Positions 9,545 through 18,636 of a DNA stretch of 64,000 nucleotides are shown in pieces. The notes under the pieces were generated by a model. The model was given only the letters and a program-made list of their open reading frames with translations, had not been told where the DNA came from and did not search any database. Both the position numbers and the translations under genes were made by a program. How positions within the stretch are numbered: the first letter of the stretch is position 1; the number at the start of each line of letters is the position of its first letter. The DNA comes from Gammaproteobacteria bacterium (lineage in GTDB: Bacteria > Pseudomonadota > Gammaproteobacteria > Competibacterales > Competibacteraceae). The stretch spans positions 496,001 to 560,000 of the forward strand of contig JACKNC010000003.1 in NCBI GenBank assembly GCA_024235095.1, given 5' to 3'.

Positions 9545-9794
9545 AGCGCTTTTCCTGTTCCAGGTCGCTCAGTTCCGCCGCCAACGGAAACACCTGGTAG
9601 CGACCCAGGGCCAGTAAAAATTCGACCCGGGGTAGGCCCGCCAACTCCGCCGCCCGCCCGGAGGAGAGTCGTCCCAGTTCATACAATTTTACCGCTGCCA
9701 AGAGGCGCAATTCGCGTGCAAACGAAGCTTCGTCCACCTTTTCGGCGAGCAGCACCCGTTCGGGGATATCGAGCGTGATTTGCCGGTTCATCAT
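9537..9794 (-). CDS. UPF0175-family antitoxin
   Basis: The 85-residue product starts at ATG 9794, preceded on the minus strand by AGGAG about 8 bases upstream. It shows the UPF0175 pattern: a strand (MNRQITLDIPERVL) followed by a compact helical region (RELRLLAAVKLYELGRLSSG) with RAAELAGLPRVEFLLALGRY near the end. This family pairs with DUF3368 PIN toxins, which matches the gene directly downstream. It probably binds both toxin and operator. Confidence 0.85.
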   Translation of the reverse strand: MMNRQITLDIPERVLLAEKVDEASFARELRLLAAVKLYELGRLSSGRAAELAGLPRVEFLLALGRYQVFPLAAELSDLEQEKRCA

Positions 9795-10414
9795 GTAGTC
9801 TTTCTCCTGTTTCACGCCATTCTACTCGGTTTTGGCAGGGAGGGAGAGGCGGCGATGGGTCACCGGGTCGCCGGGATCGTTGCCGATCACCCGAGCGGGT
9901 GTCAGCTTCGGCTTAATTTCTTCACCGAATTTTTCTATATTTCCAATGAATACAATATGTAATATTCCGGTCCAGTGTCTTCCGATTCCGGTTTAACCTC
10001 GTCCTTATCGAAAAAATACGGTTTCACTGCTTCCGCACCGGCAAGGTGAAACCGTCAAGAGAAGGCCCCGACCTGCGCAGGCATGGCCATCGCCACCCAA
10101 ACGCGTCCAATTGACGGAAAAAGAGTTGATCTTTAGAAGCTTATGCTTATTGTTGATGTCTTCAGATCGGAGAAGCGGTCAAACCGGAATTAAGGAAAGC
10201 GTTCAATCGGAATCATGCGGGTGGACGGCAGCCGTTTAACCGTATTTTCTTCTCCCGGAAGCCGTTAAGTCGTAGCTGACAGCTCCTAAGTTCAGTTTTT
10301 ATATCATCATTTTTATAATCAAGAAAACGTAACATGTAATCATATTATTAATTAGGCAATGCGCGACCTCAATCTACTCCTGATAACGGGCCAAATCAGG
10401 AATTTTTGCGGGTT
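9795..10414. other. 620-bp stretch with no gene identified
   Basis: The stretch mixes GC-rich blocks (9830-9910, 10040-10100) with AT-rich ones (10300-10370). I found no supported reading frame, tRNA or terminator. Words such as 'tccggttt', 'ccggaatt' and 'gccgttta' recur at 9980-10270, as in the terminal regions of some insertion elements, so it may be a patchwork of element ends. Confidence 0.35.
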
Positions 10415-10579
10415 TTACCGGTACATTAACATCACGACTTCCCACAGGGTGATCGCCTGCCACCATCCATCGGTAGCCACATCAAACACCACGGGTAGCC
10501 CCTGATCGTTGGCCACGGGGAACGGCGCTACGCCCCCTATAACTTTACCGATCACTGGGCCCGCCCGCCTCCGATGCAC
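10415..10579 (-). CDS. Possible small hypothetical protein or gene remnant (54 aa)
   Basis: A GTG-initiated frame reads VIGKVIGGVAPFPVANDQGL, then PVVFDVATDGWWQAITLW and ends VVMLMYR. The composition looks protein-like and the alternatives on both strands are broken. No family recognised; it may be the tail of a longer gene lost at about 10580. Weak support. Confidence 0.25.
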   Translation of the reverse strand: MHRRRAGPVIGKVIGGVAPFPVANDQGLPVVFDVATDGWWQAITLWEVVMLMYR

Positions 10580-10604
10580 CTAGAAAGTAACGAAATATCG
10601 GATC

Positions 10605-11125
10605 GTGGCCTGCAGGTGCGGACATTCCTTCATCGCGCATGACAGCCGCATCAAGACCTGTGAAGCCTGTAAGGAACAAGCGCAACAGGCACGGCGCACC
10701 GGCCGTACTGCCGAAGCGAAACAGCTCCCGACGACCTGTACCCCGTGCGGTCAGTCTCTCACGGCGCAACGCCGCACCAAAATCTACTGTTCCTGCGCCG
10801 GCCAACAAGGGGTCTGCTCGGGATACGTGTAAATTTTTATCACACGGCAGTTTTATCAATATTAACTTGTTATAAATCAACTACTTGTGAAAAATGATAA
10901 CATACTACTTTTGATAACGTGAGTGTCCTGAAAGGTATACCTTATTGGACACGCTTATTTGTATAATAAATTATTTAAAAATAAACACTTAAAAAGTATA
11001 GTCGCAAACCCTTTTTCGGACATCATCTCGTCAACCAGGAAGAAGTGATAAAAATTTACACGTATCCCGAGCAGACCCCAACAACAGGCCTATCAGCAAC
11101 GGCAGGGGTCGTGCCCACACCGGTT
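10605..11125 (+). pseudogene. Cysteine-rich (zinc-finger-like) ORF interrupted by a 271-bp inverted-repeat element
   Basis: Before the insertion the frame has paired cysteines: CRCGHSF, CEACKEQAQQ, CTPCGQSLTAQRRTKIYCSC. Removing 10809-11079 plus one AACAA copy joins it in frame as KIYCSCAGQQQAYQQRQG, a pattern seen in small phage- or plasmid-borne zinc-finger proteins. The start is unclear (GTG 10605 is the first in frame), and the 3' end runs into the toxin-antitoxin module, so it is probably truncated there as well. Function unknown; nucleic-acid binding is a guess from the cysteines. Confidence 0.5.
10809..11079. mobile_element. 271-bp MITE with 35-bp perfect inverted repeats and AACAA duplication
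   Basis: The termini are perfect 35-bp inverted repeats starting GGGGTCTGCTCGGGATACGT. They are flanked by direct repeats AACAA at 10804-10808 and 11080-11084. The interior is AT-rich with a small hairpin (GTGTCC...GGACAC) and no coding capacity. Excision with one AACAA restores the host frame. Confidence 0.85.
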
Positions 11126-11128
11126 AAT

Positions 11129-11455
11129 TCAAGCGATGGCTTCCAAGCCTTTTTTTTGGATAAGAGACAGTAGTTTTAGGGAGGGACCCGAGGGGTGTTT
11201 CTCGCCGCGCTCCCACTGGCTGACGGAATCCTTCGGCACGTTCAAATAGCGGGCAAAGACAGTCTGGCTGACGTCCTCACGTTCCCGCAGGGCGCGGATT
11301 TCCTGGGCGGTAAAGCCATGAATGGGGGTTAGGCAAGACGCATCAAACCGGCGCATCGTTTTCTTATCCATTAGGCCGATTTCGTACAGGTCGCTGGCCG
11401 TTTGATGAATGGCCGCTTTGAGGTCACTCTTGTAACTCTTCGCTTGGGTCATCAC
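11129..11455 (-). CDS. XRE-family antitoxin (HigA/NadS-like)
   Basis: A 108-residue protein whose C-terminal half is a helix-turn-helix: EIRALREREDVSQTVFARYL, then NVPKDSVSQWERGEKHPSG and a final helix. The N-terminal part (DKKTMRRFDASCLTPIHGFT) is typical of antitoxins paired with RelE-like toxins. It overlaps the end of the upstream toxin gene by 32 bp, so the order is toxin first, antitoxin second, as in higBA. Two adjacent ATG codons at 11455/11452 make the exact start ambiguous. It probably also represses the operon. Confidence 0.82.
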   Translation of the reverse strand: MMTQAKSYKSDLKAAIHQTASDLYEIGLMDKKTMRRFDASCLTPIHGFTAQEIRALREREDVSQTVFARYLNVPKDSVSQWERGEKHPSGPSLKLLSLIQKKGLEAIA

Positions 11456-11819
11456 TTGTTACCTCCACATACTTACCGCTATCGACCAGGGTTTTCAGCT
11501 CGGCATCAGAGAGGGCCAAAACGATTTTCGCCAGTTCCTTGAAATCCCGTTCATCGCTCTCGTCGATGTTGTCCTGTTCGTTTTTAGCAAACCCATAGAC
11601 AAAAAAGGACAGTGCCCCCCGCTGGAAAAGGACAATAGACCGATACCCACCGGACTTCCCCTCATTCGGTCGGGCGATCCGCTGCTTGATGACGCCACCG
11701 CCATAATCCGCATCGACGATGCCCTGCTCTGCATTCCTGATGGCCTCGCATAACTTGGCGTCGGCGATCCGCTCCTTGCGGGCGAATTTTGCAAACCACT
11801 TGCTCTTGAAAATCCGCAT
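11424..11819 (-). CDS. RelE/HigB-like toxin (DUF1044-type)
   Basis: Using ATG 11819 the product has 131 residues and begins MRIFKSKWFAKFARKERI. It then has LCEAIRNAEQGI, GGGVIKQRIARPNEGKSGG and YRSIVLFQRGALSFFVYGFA, the pattern of RelE-superfamily mRNA interferases of the HigB2/DUF1044 type. The basic loop around RIARP and the FFVYGF strand correspond to the RNA-binding face. It is followed by, and overlaps, an XRE antitoxin. The longer in-frame upstream part has no homology and is not used. Confidence 0.82.
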   Translation of the reverse strand: MRIFKSKWFAKFARKERIADAKLCEAIRNAEQGIVDADYGGGVIKQRIARPNEGKSGGYRSIVLFQRGALSFFVYGFAKNEQDNIDESDERDFKELAKIVLALSDAELKTLVDSGKYVEVTSDDPSEELQE

Positions 11820-11898
11820 CGACCTGCCCGCTGGGTTTGATACACCTAATATATAAAACTTAGTTCTATAGTTAAAGGGGGATCGCCTTACCATCTAT

Positions 11899-12157
11899 CA
11901 GGGGTAACGACACGATCCATGTTGGGTTCCATCGCCCCACCTGTGCCGCTTGTAGTAGCCGTCCCTTCTGCACCCGCGCTAAGACCGACCCTCGCGAAAT
12001 CACGTTGCGTCCGCGCCCATTGCATGAAGCGTTGCAAAATGCTCGCCGTCAACAAGAAACCGAAGCCGGGCGCGCCCGGTACGGCCCACGGGCTGGGGTC
12101 GAGGGCACCTTGTCCCAGGCCGTCCGCGCCTTTAGCCTGCGCCGATGTCGTTATAAG
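11899..12157 (+). pseudogene. Internal fragment of an IS1182-family transposase
   Basis: This piece matches the minus strand of the IS1182 copy at 6.8-7.1 kb closely. It covers the region from the cysteine cluster to the C-terminal domain (RYGPRAGVEGTLSQAVRAFS). Both ends are abrupt and no terminal repeat is present. It shows that related IS1182 elements inserted at least twice near here. Confidence 0.8.
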
Positions 12158-12225
12158 GGTACCGTGTACATTCGTGCGGAAAAAGGCGCTAAGGAATCAG
12201 AAGCTAAGAAAGACATTGAAATAAA

Positions 12226-13287
12226 GGCTCAATATGGATTCCAGTCAGTTAGCGTTGTTAGGCGACCAGCAGTTCCAAGAGAGGTCTGAGCAAGCCTTTG
12301 CCCCGAATGCGGACGTTATGCACGAACTGAAAGAAGCCCAGGTAGAGCGGCAGCTTTTCTTGCGAAATTCCTCGATGGGGTCGCAACCAGGAACGCAACA
12401 GGGACCAGAAACCCTCAGCGGTATTAACATGAATCTCATGGAAGCCATCGCCATCGTCGTCGCGGGCGTATTCACCCCGGCTGTGACACACCGTATGATG
12501 ATCAAAGCCCCAATCCTTCAATGGGTTATAGATTGCATATTCATCGGTATACACCCGGGTTCCCGGGGCGATGAAAGTCTGAAGGAGCGGTTGGATGGTC
12601 GCTTGCTGGACATTATCCAGCATCCGGACGACCACCGCGCCGCCGCGCTCAATCATGCCGAGAATCGGCGGCTTTTCCTGCTCCAGGGTGCCTCGACCCC
12701 GTGCCCCCTTCAGCCGGCGACGCCGCCCGCGGCGGCCTTTTTTTTCACCGCGTCCGGATGCCCTTTATGCCCGGCCACCATATAGACCTCGTCGCATTCC
12801 ACTTCCCCCGCCAAGGTGGGTTCGGGTTGGCGGGCGACGATACCTTGGCGCAGTTGCTCGGTCATCCGCTGCACGTCTCCGGATTCAACGCCAACTCTTG
12901 GGCAATCTGGGCATTAGACAAGTTCAAACCCATAAAATATAAACATAATATCCAAATTCGTAACGGCGGGTGGTGGCCGGCCAACACCGTCCCGGTTAGA
13001 TCGTCAAAAGAGCGATGGCACCCGGCACACCGATATTTCTGTCGCGCCGGTTGGGTCGTGTCGTGACCCTGCTTCGTCACGTTCGCCGCCCCACAATGGG
13101 GGCAGTGAACCCCATCGGGCCAGCGCAGTTGGCGGACCGTTTCGTAACACCGGACATCGTCCAGTAGATTCTGAAGGTTGATCATCGACGGGAAACCTGG
13201 AGCGCGGCGGTTCAAAACCTCTTCAGTGTAGCTCCTGTCCCTTGGCAGGGCGAGCCATCTTCAACAGCCTGGAATCCATATTGAGCC
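12226..13287 (-). mobile_element. IS1595-family element, 1062 bp, 8-bp duplication GAAATAAA
   Basis: The inverted ends read GGCTCAATATGGATTCCA inward from both sides (12226 and 13287). GAAATAAA occurs directly outside each end (12218-12225 and 13288-13295), matching the 8-bp duplication expected of IS1595. The transposase inside is frameshifted, so this copy should be immobile on its own. Confidence 0.88.
12258..13185 (-). pseudogene. IS1595 (ISXO2-like) transposase with two frameshifts
   Basis: The N-terminal zinc ribbon (CPHCGAANVTKQG, CAGCHRSFDDLTGTV) starts at ATG 13185. A one-base loss at about 12865 (after ELALNPET) breaks the frame, and a second break lies at a run of eight A (minus strand) near 12740. 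The C-terminal DDE part is clear: GEVECDEVYMVAGHKGHPD, then VYTDEYAIYNPL and HVNTAEGFWSLLRSWLRPHR. The A8 run could be a slippage site, but the first break is not, so I call it a pseudogene. Confidence 0.8.
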
Positions 13288-13427
13288 GAAATAAAAAGCA
13301 AAGCCTCTTTAACGGTCGTTTTATAGACCGATTCAAATGAAGTGTTTTTACCTTGAAAACACAGCAAAAGCTGTCTCTAAAGTCCGTCTCTAAATGAAAA
13401 TCGTCTATTTATCGCCCCAACCCTTTT

Positions 13428-14093
13428 ATGGACGCCATTAACACCTATTTCCGCACGAATGTGCGCAATACCCTTCTGTATGTCCACGGCGACGCCAAGC
13501 CCTACCCGACGCTCGCCGGACTGATCGGCGGCAGCATCAACGTGAAGCACATCCGCGCCCATTGGGACGACATCCTGCGGCTAACGGCGTCGATCCAGCA
13601 GGGTACCGTCACCGCCTCGCTGATGCTGCGCAAGCTTGGCAGCTATCCGCGCCAGAACGGCCTGGCGGTCGCGCTCCGCGAACTCGGCCGCATCGAGCGC
13701 ACGCTGTTCGCGCTGGACTGGATGCAGAACGTCGAACTGCGCCGCCGCGTGCAGATCGGTCTGAACAAGGGCGAGGCCAGGAACGCGCTGGCCCGCGCCG
13801 TGTTTCTGAACCGGCTCGGGGAACTCCGCGACCGCCGCTTCGAGAACCAGCGCTACCGCGCGAGCGGCCTCAACCTGGTGGTGACCGCCATCATCCTGTG
13901 GAACACGGTCTACCTGGAACGAGCGATTCAGGCGCTGCGCGAGTCGGGTCAAGACATCGACGAGACACTGCTGCCACACCTCGCGCCGTTAAGTTGGGAG
14001 CACATCAACCTGACCGGCGATTACATCTGGCAGCAGAACAAACTGGTCGAGCAGGGCCAGTTCCGGCCACTACGGGTGCTCGGCGAGGCTTAG
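13428..14093 (+). pseudogene. tnpA: Tn3-family transposase TnpA, C-terminal fragment
   Basis: The 221 residues match the end of Tn3 TnpA: GGSINVKHIRAHWDDILRL, then LGRIERTLFALDWMQNVELR, RRVQIGLNKGEARNALARAV, IILWNTVYLERAIQAL and the C-terminal HLAPLSWEHINLTGDYIW. About three quarters of the usual roughly 1000 residues, including the first catalytic acids, are absent. The stop is immediately followed by the transposon's terminal repeat, so the right end is authentic and the left part was lost. Confidence 0.88.
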
Positions 14094-14126
14094 CGTACGA
14101 TTTTGTCCGTTTCGTGAGCGGACCCC
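14089..14126. repeat. Tn3-family 38-bp terminal inverted repeat (one end)
   Basis: Read inward from 14126 the sequence starts GGGGTCCGCTCACGAAACGG and ends TACGCTAAG, the layout of Tn3-family ends. It overlaps the stop codon of the TnpA fragment. The matching opposite end is not in the window. Confidence 0.8.
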
Positions 14127-15395
14127 ATTCAGCACAAGTCGACAGACCCTCCTTCGCATCAGGGACCACGTCTGATCCCTATGTCGCCTCACGTACTTTT
14201 ATTGGAATGGACCCCCCTTTTTGCAATCGCTCCGCTACCCGCAACGCCCAGGCGTAGATGGTCAACGACGGGTTAACCCGGCTGGAGCGCGGCAGGACGC
14301 TGCCGTCCACCACGTACAGATTGTCCAGACCATGCACTTTGCCATCGACATCCACCACAGAGGTGCGGGGATCGTTGCCCGCAACCAACGTGCCGCAGGC
14401 GTGTGCGGTGCCAGCTAATGGAATCCTCTGGGCCGTCGCCGGCAGGCCGATTTTCCACAGCGAGCGATTGAAGTCGCGCACCAGCCGCCGATGCTCCTCC
14501 CGCGCCACCGGCAACCGTGCCGGGTCATAGTCAAGCTGGGGGTAGCGGGCGCCATTAGTCTGGGCGACGACGCGGTTGGCGGGATCAGAACCGTCCTCGG
14601 TCTGTAAAAAGAAACCGTAGGCGCGATGACCGAGCGCACGGGCGAACCCGCGCGGCACGAAGCCCGGAATCAAGGTGCTGAGCAGTTGACCGTCGAAACC
14701 CAAGGGCTGGATGCTGCTGTGCGGCAACCGTTCGTTCAGCAGCAGCAGGGTTTTCCTCAGCAGATCGGTCTTGGGGGTCGCGGAAAACGCTAGCACGGCG
14801 CTGAGCAGGTGGGATTTGTAATTTCGCCCCACCACGTCCGCGCACAGCAGCCGCTCGGCTAAACCACTGTCGGCTAGATAGCCCTGCAACAGCCGTGGCG
14901 AATGCAATGCGCCCGCCGCCAGCAACACCGTATCAGCCAGAAATTCACTACCATCTTCGGTGCGAACCCCGATCAACCGCTCGGGCCGCTCGGGGTCGAA
15001 GAGGAAATCGCGCACCGCCTGCCCGGTCAGGATGACGAGGTTAGGCAAGTGCTGAACCCGCTCCAACAAAGCGTGTTGGCCGTCGGCTTTCAAGTTCTTG
15101 ACCGAAGCGAAGGCGTCGAAATGCGCAGCTTCCTCGGGATGTTCGACGATGTGGGGGTCCAAGGCCAGCGCCAAGGGCCGGGCGTTCCAACCCGCGCCGT
15201 TGCGGGTCAACTTACCGACGATGGCTTGCAGATCCGGTTCCGGCTCAAAGCGATGGACGCCCAATAAGGTTTCCATCTGCTCATAGTAGGACTCCAGTTC
15301 CTGATACGAAATCGGCCAGGGCAAACATTGGTGTGCAGGTTCGGCCTCGAACTCGCGCGGCTCGAACCGCGCCAGAGCCGCGCCGTACCACTTAG

Positions 15396-16918
15396 TTCTA
15401 CTTTGTCAGATTCATCTATTTGATTATTATTAATAAATGAGGATAATGAAATCCTGATCAAAAAACAAGCTGGGTGAGATAGTCCATGACACACGCACAC
15501 GCGGAAGCCGTAAAAAAACTTGACTGGCGCTGCCGAAGTCGGATTGCTAGCCGGAATCGGTCAGCGATTCATGGACTTTTGTGGGCGCTTTGCAGGCCAC
15601 TTCCGCCAAGGGACGCGAACGGTCGAGACGACGGCGCAACAGTATGTCCGTGGCTTGATCCAGGCGGACACCAAGAACATGGAACGCATGGAAGAGGTGG
15701 TTCCAGAGGCGGATCATCAAGCCTTGCAGCACATGGTGAGTGAATCCGCCTGGTCCGAACGCGCGGTACTCGATCAGGTGGCCCAAGAGGCTCATCGGTT
15801 GTTGGGCGGGCATGAGGACAGTGCCCTGCTCATTGATGACAGTGGTGTGCCGAAGAAAGGCCGGCAATCCGTGGGGGTCAGCCGCCAATGGTGCGGTCAG
15901 TTGGGCAAAGTCGAAAATTGCCAAGTGGGTGTGTTTGCGGCGCTGAGCCGGGGTTCTGAGGCGACGTTAATTGACGAACGGTTGTTTTTGCCCGAGGCGT
16001 GGACCGCCGACGAAGCCCGTTGCCAGGCCGCGGGCATTCCGAAGGCCCAGCGGGGGTTTCAACGCAAAACCGACTTGGCGTTGGCGATGGTCACCCACGC
16101 CCGACAGCAGGGCATCGGCTTTGCCTGGGTCGGCTTTGATGGGTTCTATGGCAGCGATCCCGCGTTCTTACGCGCGCTGGAGGCACAAGGGGAAATCTTC
16201 GTCGCGGATATTCACAAGGACCAGCGCATTTATCTGGCTGATCCGCAACCCATCGTCCCTCCGGCGAAGACCTCTCATGGTCATCCCCCGACGGTGCTTC
16301 ACGCCCAAACCCCCGCCCTGCGGGTCGACCACTGGATCCAACAAAAACCGGCAACCGCCTGGCAACCGGTCACCTTACGGGACAGTACCAAAGGTCCGTT
16401 GCGGGTGGAGATTTTACACCAACGCGTGTGGGTGTGGGATGGCCAGGAAACCCGCGCGCGGCACTGGCACTTGATCGTGCGCCGGGAGGTCGAGACGCCG
16501 ACCGAGATCAAATACAGCTTGAGCAATGCCCCAGCCGACACGCGGATGTCCCGACTGGCGTTCATGCAGGGCCAGCGCTATTGGGTTGAACGCGCTTTGC
16601 AACAAGGTAAACAAGATGTCGGACTGGGTGATTATCAAGTTCGGGGATGGCGGGGCTGGCATCACCACATGACGTTGGTCATGATGGCCATGCTCTTTCT
16701 GCTCGAAGAACGTCTGCTTCATCAGCAGACGCGACCGTTACTGAGTGGCCGAGATATTCGTGCATTGTTGAATCAATTCTTGCCTCGGCGCGACACGACC
16801 TTGGAGGAAGTGCTTCGCCAGATGCAAGTCCGCCACCGAAAACGTCAAGCTACTATCGATTCTGCCTATCGTAAACAACAACTTAATGAATAGTAACATG
16901 TGTTCTGACAAAGTAGAA
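15396..16918 (+). mobile_element. IS701-family element, 1523 bp, TTAG duplication
   Basis: The ends carry the inverted repeat TTCTACTTTGTCAGA (15396) and TCTGACAAAGTAGAA (16918). TTAG occurs on both sides (15392-15395 and 16919-16922), the 4-bp duplication typical of IS701. The insertion point is confirmed by the restored frame of the flanking oxidoreductase gene. Confidence 0.9.
15520..16893 (+). CDS. IS701-family transposase
   Basis: A 457-residue DDE transposase. The catalytic acids are in ALLIDDSGVPKKGRQSVG, in WVGFDGFYGSDPAFL and in YWVERALQQGKQDVGLGDY. The N-terminal FCGRFAGHFRQGTRTVETTA and SAWSERAVLDQVAQEA are typical of the family. The start is uncertain: the frame opens with TTG 15520 and the next ATG is 15570, while an ATG at 15487 with better spacing lies in another frame just before an A7 run. 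The rest of the frame is intact and the element may be active. Confidence 0.88.
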   Translation: MTGAAEVGLLAGIGQRFMDFCGRFAGHFRQGTRTVETTAQQYVRGLIQADTKNMERMEEVVPEADHQALQHMVSESAWSERAVLDQVAQEAHRLLGGHEDSALLIDDSGVPKKGRQSVGVSRQWCGQLGKVENCQVGVFAALSRGSEATLIDERLFLPEAWTADEARCQAAGIPKAQRGFQRKTDLALAMVTHARQQGIGFAWVGFDGFYGSDPAFLRALEAQGEIFVADIHKDQRIYLADPQPIVPPAKTSHGHPPTVLHAQTPALRVDHWIQQKPATAWQPVTLRDSTKGPLRVEILHQRVWVWDGQETRARHWHLIVRREVETPTEIKYSLSNAPADTRMSRLAFMQGQRYWVERALQQGKQDVGLGDYQVRGWRGWHHHMTLVMMAMLFLLEERLLHQQTRPLLSGRDIRALLNQFLPRRDTTLEEVLRQMQVRHRKRQATIDSAYRKQQLNE

Positions 16919-17173
16919 TTAGTCTTGCCGCCCAGATTGAAATACTCCTCCGGCTCGAAGGTCCGACCGTTCCGGTCGAGCCAGTGCTCCTTGCTCTTGA
17001 AAATCCCTTGCCGGATCACCTTATCCACGTCCAGGGTGCTGCCATCGCGCGGCAGTTCCCGGCCTTTTTCCAGCAGCAGCACTCGGCGACCGGCACTCGC
17101 CAGACAGTAAGCCGCCGCCGATCCGCCCGCGCCGGAACCGACGATGAGGGCGTCGTAATGAGCGGTGTTCATG

Positions 17174-17321
17174 TCACGCTCCGGTTAATTTCAGCTTTGC
17201 CGGCGCATCCACGGGCCGCTTCAGGAAAAACAGCGCGCCAGCGGTCACCACCGTACCGATCACAATGGCTAGCAGGTACGGACCCAGGTTCGTTACCGCA
17301 TTGGGGATGGGTAGCACGAAG
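17174..17321 (-). pseudogene. fruA: fruA C-terminal fragment (fructose PTS EIIC tail)
   Basis: The minus strand encodes FVLPIPNAVTNLGPYLLAIV, then IGTVVTAGALFFLKRP and a short tail to TGA at 17174. This is the last transmembrane region of the fructose-specific EIIC domain. It stops upstream at the serine-recombinase element (about 17322). The EIIB part of the same gene lies at 19883-20059, so about 900 bp of EIIC coding sequence is missing in between. The GMC oxidoreductase starts one base after the stop, so the two genes probably formed one operon. Confidence 0.8.
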
Positions 17322-17525
17322 ACTCCTCCAACAATAGAGCGAACTTCCCACTGGAATTTTCATCGAGCATCCAGCGCGAAGGCCTAAAAGTCAGGTACGG
17401 TGAGGGTTTTGGCGGCGCGCCGCTGCAGGATTTCTCGCCCTTGCGCTGCCCGCCTGCCAGTGTGGGAGAACGCGCTGATGGGCCACGCAAACCGAACCGC
17501 TCGAAAACCGTTGGAGGTGACGATC

Positions 17526-17675
17526 ATGTTTGAATCCAGTCGCTTAGCCGCTGAACATTTAGCCGATGCCTATCGTCAGTTGGTGCCGTTGCGCACGCGC
17601 ACCGTACACCGTTCTGAGCCGGAGGTCTCGTCCGAGACGCAACCGGCTGCCGTGAAGACGAGGAGGCGCTCATGA
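17526..17675 (+). CDS. Small conserved ORF upstream of the serine recombinase, copy 1
   Basis: A 49-residue frame starting MFESSRLAAEHLADAYRQLV and ending in a basic tail (VKTRRRS). Its stop overlaps the recombinase start (ATGA at 17672). The same frame is kept in copy 2 (26736-26885). Tight coupling suggests a role in the element, perhaps regulation or DNA binding. A longer in-frame upstream start exists but has no ribosome-binding site that I can see; GGAGG lies at 17513, upstream of 17526. Confidence 0.6.
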   Translation: MFESSRLAAEHLADAYRQLVPLRTRTVHRSEPEVSSETQPAAVKTRRRS

Positions 17676-18636
17676 CAACCCAGGCCGTGGCGTTATACGC
17701 CCGGGTCTCCTCCGAACAGCAAACCCAGGCCAAGACCATCGACAGCCAGGTGGCGGCGCTGCGTGAGCGCATCGCGCACGACGGCGTGGTACTGAACCCG
17801 AATCATGCGTTTGTCGATGCCGGTTACAGCGGCTCGACGCTCATCCGCCCGGCGCTGGAACGATTGCGCGATGCGGTTGCTAACGGCGAGGTCGAACGGG
17901 TTTATGTGTACGCGCCGGATCGGCTGGCGCGTAAGTATGCCTATCAGGTGATGCTCGTCGATGAGTTTCAGCGCGCCGGTGTCGACCTGGTGTTTTTCAA
18001 CCGCGAACTCGGTCAGTCTCCCGAAGACGAACTGCTGCTCCAAATGCAAGGCATGATCGCTGAATACGAACGCGCCCAGATGCTCGAACGCAGCCGGCGA
18101 GGCAAACGCCATAAAGCCCGGCAAGGCTCGGTCAACGTCCTGTGCGGGGCGCCGTATGGCTATCGCTATATCACCCGCGCGGAAGGCGGTGGGGAAGCCC
18201 GTTACGAAATCAACGAGGCGGCAGCGGGGTGGTCCGTCAGATCTTTGCCTGGATGGGCCGTGACCGTCTGAGCATTGGCGAAATCCAGCGTCGGCTCACG
18301 GCGGCATCGACGCCGAGTCCCGCCGGCAAACGCGACTGGGATCGCAGTACGATCTGGGGCATCCTGAAAAACCCCGCGTATCAAGGCCAGGCGGCGTTCG
18401 GTAAAACCCGCGCCGGCGAACTGCGGCCCCGGTTGCGCGCTCAACGTGGACGCGCCTTACAGCCGCGTCGCGCCCGCTCGACCTACGACGTACCCGCCGA
18501 CGAGTGGCAGTCGATCGCGGTCCCGGCGTTGGTTAGCGAAGCCCTGTTTGACGCAGTCCACGCCCAGCTCGACGACAACCGCCGCCGCGCCCGTACCGGC
18601 CAACGCGGGGCGAAGTATCTCTTGCAGGGCCTGCTA
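17672..18636 (+). pseudogene. Serine recombinase, copy 1: resolvase domain plus partial recombinase domain
   Basis: The N-terminal resolvase domain is complete: ALYARVSSEQQTQAKTIDSQ (catalytic serine in RVSS), then VDAGYSGSTLIRPALERLRD, YVYAPDRLARKYAYQVML and the E helix. After YEINEAAAG a -1 frame change at GCGGGGTGG (about 18221-18229) is needed to enter the recombinase domain (VVRQIFAWMGRDRLSIGEIQ). The gene ends abruptly at 18636 with LLQGLLV, just before the zinc-ribbon, where IS630 copy B starts. Copy 2 has the identical frame change. Confidence 0.82.

Larger units (their letters stand above)
14179..17172 (-). pseudogene. GMC-family oxidoreductase split by an IS701 element
   Basis: The N-terminal part (17172 to 16919) has the FAD dinucleotide motif DALIVGSGAGGSAAAYCLA and LLEKGRELPRDG. 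The C-terminal part (15395 to 14179) has VLLAAGALHSPRLLQG, then GTAHACGTLVAGNDP and LYVVDGSVLPRSSRVNPSLT, the conserved C-terminal substrate region of GMC flavoproteins. Removing 15396-16918 and one TTAG copy gives a continuous frame, LGGKTKWYGAALARF. Each half is otherwise intact. It lies one base downstream of the fruA stop. The family oxidises alcohols; the substrate is unknown. Confidence 0.88.
17322..18636 (+). mobile_element. Serine-recombinase element, copy 1, 3' half lost
   Basis: This is the same element as the inverted full copy at 25097-27090; position p here corresponds to 44411-p there. The left end ACTCCTCCAACAATAG joins fruA. The right part is cut at TA 18635-18636, where IS630 copy B begins, and the remainder of the recombinase gene is absent. 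Confidence 0.85.

Noticed and set aside
10320..10545. tRNA or small RNA gene in the AT-rich gap
   Set aside because: No cloverleaf, CCA end or terminator could be found by eye.
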